DNA from: Candidatus Geohydrothermomicrobium daggyaiense
GTDB lineage: Bacteria; Actinomycetota; Geothermincolia; Fen-727; JACVIW01
Assembly: GCA_015711695.1 (NCBI GenBank)
Contig: JACVIW010000114.1
Coordinates: 1 to 7,404, forward strand
Reading direction: 5' to 3'
DNA: 7,404 nucleotides
The notes under the pieces were generated by a model that did no database searches, was not told where the DNA came from, and saw only the letters and a program-made list of their open reading frames with translations. The position numbers and the translations under genes were made by a program. The first letter of the stretch is position 1; each line of letters starts with the position of its first letter. Below, piece by piece: positions 6,297 to 7,404 of this stretch.

Positions 6297-6361
6297 GGAG
6301 TCTCCATTTGAAAATCGCATTCATCACTGACAATAATTTACCTCACCCTCAAATACCGGAT

Positions 6362-7108
6362 TCATATATTCTGTTCGCTCCCATTCTCGACACGCCTGAT
6401 CGCTTCTTTGAGGTCAACCGCGCCCTTGTAGAGAGCCATTCCTATTATCACACCCTCCACGCCCAAAGGCTCAAGTTTGGATATTTTTATGACGTCTTCA
6501 ACGCTGCCTACGCCACCCGAAGCTATAACTGGCACTCTAGAAGCCCTTGCGACCTTTTCTATTTGAGCGAAATTCGGTCCAGAGAGAGTACCGTCCCGCG
6601 AGATGTCGGTATAAATTATCCGCTTTACTCCCTTCTCACAAAGGAAACGAACAGCTTCAACAACGCTAAAAGTGGTATATTCTGTCCATCCGGAGGTGGT
6701 CGCTTTCCCACGGCGGGCGTCAACCCCAACCACAATCCTTTCGCCCATTTTCTGGATTATTGACCTGAGCCATTTCGGGTCCGTCAACGCTCTTGTCCCC
6801 AGAACTATTCTTTCCGCTCCGACTTCAAGATATCTTTGCGCTGTTATACTTTCCCTAATCCCCCCACCAACCTCAACCGGGATTTTAACGCTTTTTATAA
6901 CCCTTTTTATCACATTGAAGTTTTCCGGCTGACCCGTGAAAGCTCCATCGAGATCAACAACATGAAGAAATTTTGCTCCCTCGCTTTCCCATTTACATGC
7001 CGCTTCCACGGGATCTTCGTCAAAAACCGTTTCTATCTCCGTGGAGCCTCTAAAAAGTCTCACGCATCTTCCTCTTCGCACATCAACAGCAGGAATTACG
7101 AGAAACAA
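6362..7108 (-). CDS. hisA: ProFAR isomerase HisA (phosphoribosylformimino-AICAR-phosphate isomerase)
   Basis: HisA is a cytosolic (beta/alpha)8-barrel enzyme that carries out the Amadori isomerisation of ProFAR to PRFAR, the substrate of HisF-HisH. The protein is 248 residues, normal for the family. Visible landmarks are IPAVDVRRGRCVRL at 5-18 with catalytic Asp9, VGGGIR at 80-85 (phosphate loop), VGVDARRG at 127-134 with the second catalytic Asp130, TDISRDGTLSGPN at 167-179 and SGGVGS at 197-202 (second phosphate site). The start is TTG at 7108, chosen because it gives the standard N-terminus and because GGAG lies eight bases upstream (7120-7117). That Shine-Dalgarno is inside the end of hisH, so the two genes are very likely translationally coupled. 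A dual-function PriA-type enzyme (HisA plus TrpF) is possible in principle, but nothing here requires it. Confidence 0.97.
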   Translation of the reverse strand: MFLVIPAVDVRRGRCVRLFRGSTEIETVFDEDPVEAACKWESEGAKFLHVVDLDGAFTGQPENFNVIKRVIKSVKIPVEVGGGIRESITAQRYLEVGAERIVLGTRALTDPKWLRSIIQKMGERIVVGVDARRGKATTSGWTEYTTFSVVEAVRFLCEKGVKRIIYTDISRDGTLSGPNFAQIEKVARASRVPVIASGGVGSVEDVIKISKLEPLGVEGVIIGMALYKGAVDLKEAIRRVENGSEQNI

Positions 7109-7109
7109 G

Positions 7110-7404
7110 TCAATCGCTCCTTAGTGTACTTCGGCTTCGTTCAACAACTCTGCCGAAATTTGCGAGAATTCTTAACCCTAGACTGCTGCTTTTCTCAGGG
7201 TGGAACTGCACTCCCATGATATTATTCCGCCAGACGACTGAAACAAAATCTTCACCGTAGGGGGTCACAGCCACTATGTCAGCCTTATCTTTCGGGACAC
7301 ACCTGTATGAGTGAACGAAGTAGAAGCGATCACCATCCTTAATTCCGATAAGGAGGGGGCTTTCTTTTTTAACCTTAAGCACATTCCACCCCATATGCGG
7401 CACT
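7110..7404 (-). CDS. hisH: Imidazole-glycerol-phosphate synthase glutaminase subunit HisH, C-terminal half (partial, runs off the window)
   Basis: HisH hydrolyses glutamine and passes the ammonia to HisF in the fifth-to-sixth step region of histidine synthesis. Only the last 97 residues are here, about half of a usual ~200-residue HisH. The amidotransferase Cys nucleophile lies outside the window. Visible family motifs are PHMGWN at residues 2-7 of the fragment, FVHSY at 29-33 and GVQFHPEKS at 64-72; the last carries the His and Glu of the class-I glutaminase triad (fragment H68, E70). The fragment's first codon is GTG and sits just before PHMGWN, so it is an internal valine and not a start. 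The stop TGA (7112-7110) is one base before the hisA start. The short arginine/serine-rich tail after ANFG looks lineage-specific. Identity is secure; the missing N-terminus is simply the window edge. Confidence 0.95.
   Translation of the reverse strand, partial: VPHMGWNVLKVKKESPLLIGIKDGDRFYFVHSYRCVPKDKADIVAVTPYGEDFVSVVWRNNIMGVQFHPEKSSSLGLRILANFGRVVERSRSTLRSD

Noticed and set aside
6297..6320. ATG at 6320 as the hisF start
   Set aside because: It adds eight residues before the canonical MLAKRIIPCLDV and has no well-spaced ribosome-binding site, whereas 6296 has GGAG five bases upstream.
7401..7403. GTG at the right edge as the start of a short protein
   Set aside because: The codon directly precedes the internal HisH motif PHMGWN, so it is a valine inside a gene cut by the window edge.

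Overview
The window is a compact stretch of bacterial chromosome in which every supported gene lies on the minus strand. Read in the direction of transcription (high to low coordinates) the order is hisH (C-terminal half only) - hisA - hisF - livK-type binding protein - livH - livM - livG - livF - hisI. A short non-coding tail follows, and possibly the first codons of another gene at the left edge. The lipoprotein-type signal peptide, clear Shine-Dalgarno sequences and frequent TTG starts point to a bacterium. Base composition looks moderate, roughly in the 40s percent GC by eye. I cannot name the lineage from sequence alone.

Right part (about 7404-5538): late histidine biosynthesis genes. 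HisH and HisF form imidazole-glycerol-phosphate synthase and HisA supplies its substrate PRFAR. hisH and hisA are separated by one base, and hisF follows 65 bases after hisA. All visible catalytic residues are present.

Middle part (about 5537-553): a complete five-gene HAAT/LIV-type amino-acid ABC importer, with a lipoprotein binding protein, two permeases and two ATPases. A plausible sigma70-like promoter sits in the 84-base gap before the binding-protein gene. A strong hairpin with a short U-run lies between the binding-protein gene and livH, the usual arrangement for making more binding protein than membrane complex. livH, livM, livG and livF are packed with 4-17 base overlaps, but the start of livH is unusual.

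Left part (about 545-1): hisI (phosphoribosyl-AMP cyclohydrolase, single-domain, no fused hisE) begins seven bases after the livF stop, and its ribosome-binding site is formed by the end of livF. A weak terminator-like hairpin follows, then a cluster of three copies of a 9-mer.

The main point of interest is the architecture. A whole amino-acid importer sits between hisF and hisI, genes that are normally adjacent, and hisI is translationally wired to the last transporter gene. This suggests a long-standing combined histidine-synthesis and amino-acid-uptake operon rather than a fresh insertion. The importer's substrate cannot be read from the sequence; branched-chain amino acids are the default for the family, and the context makes histidine or another amino acid worth testing.
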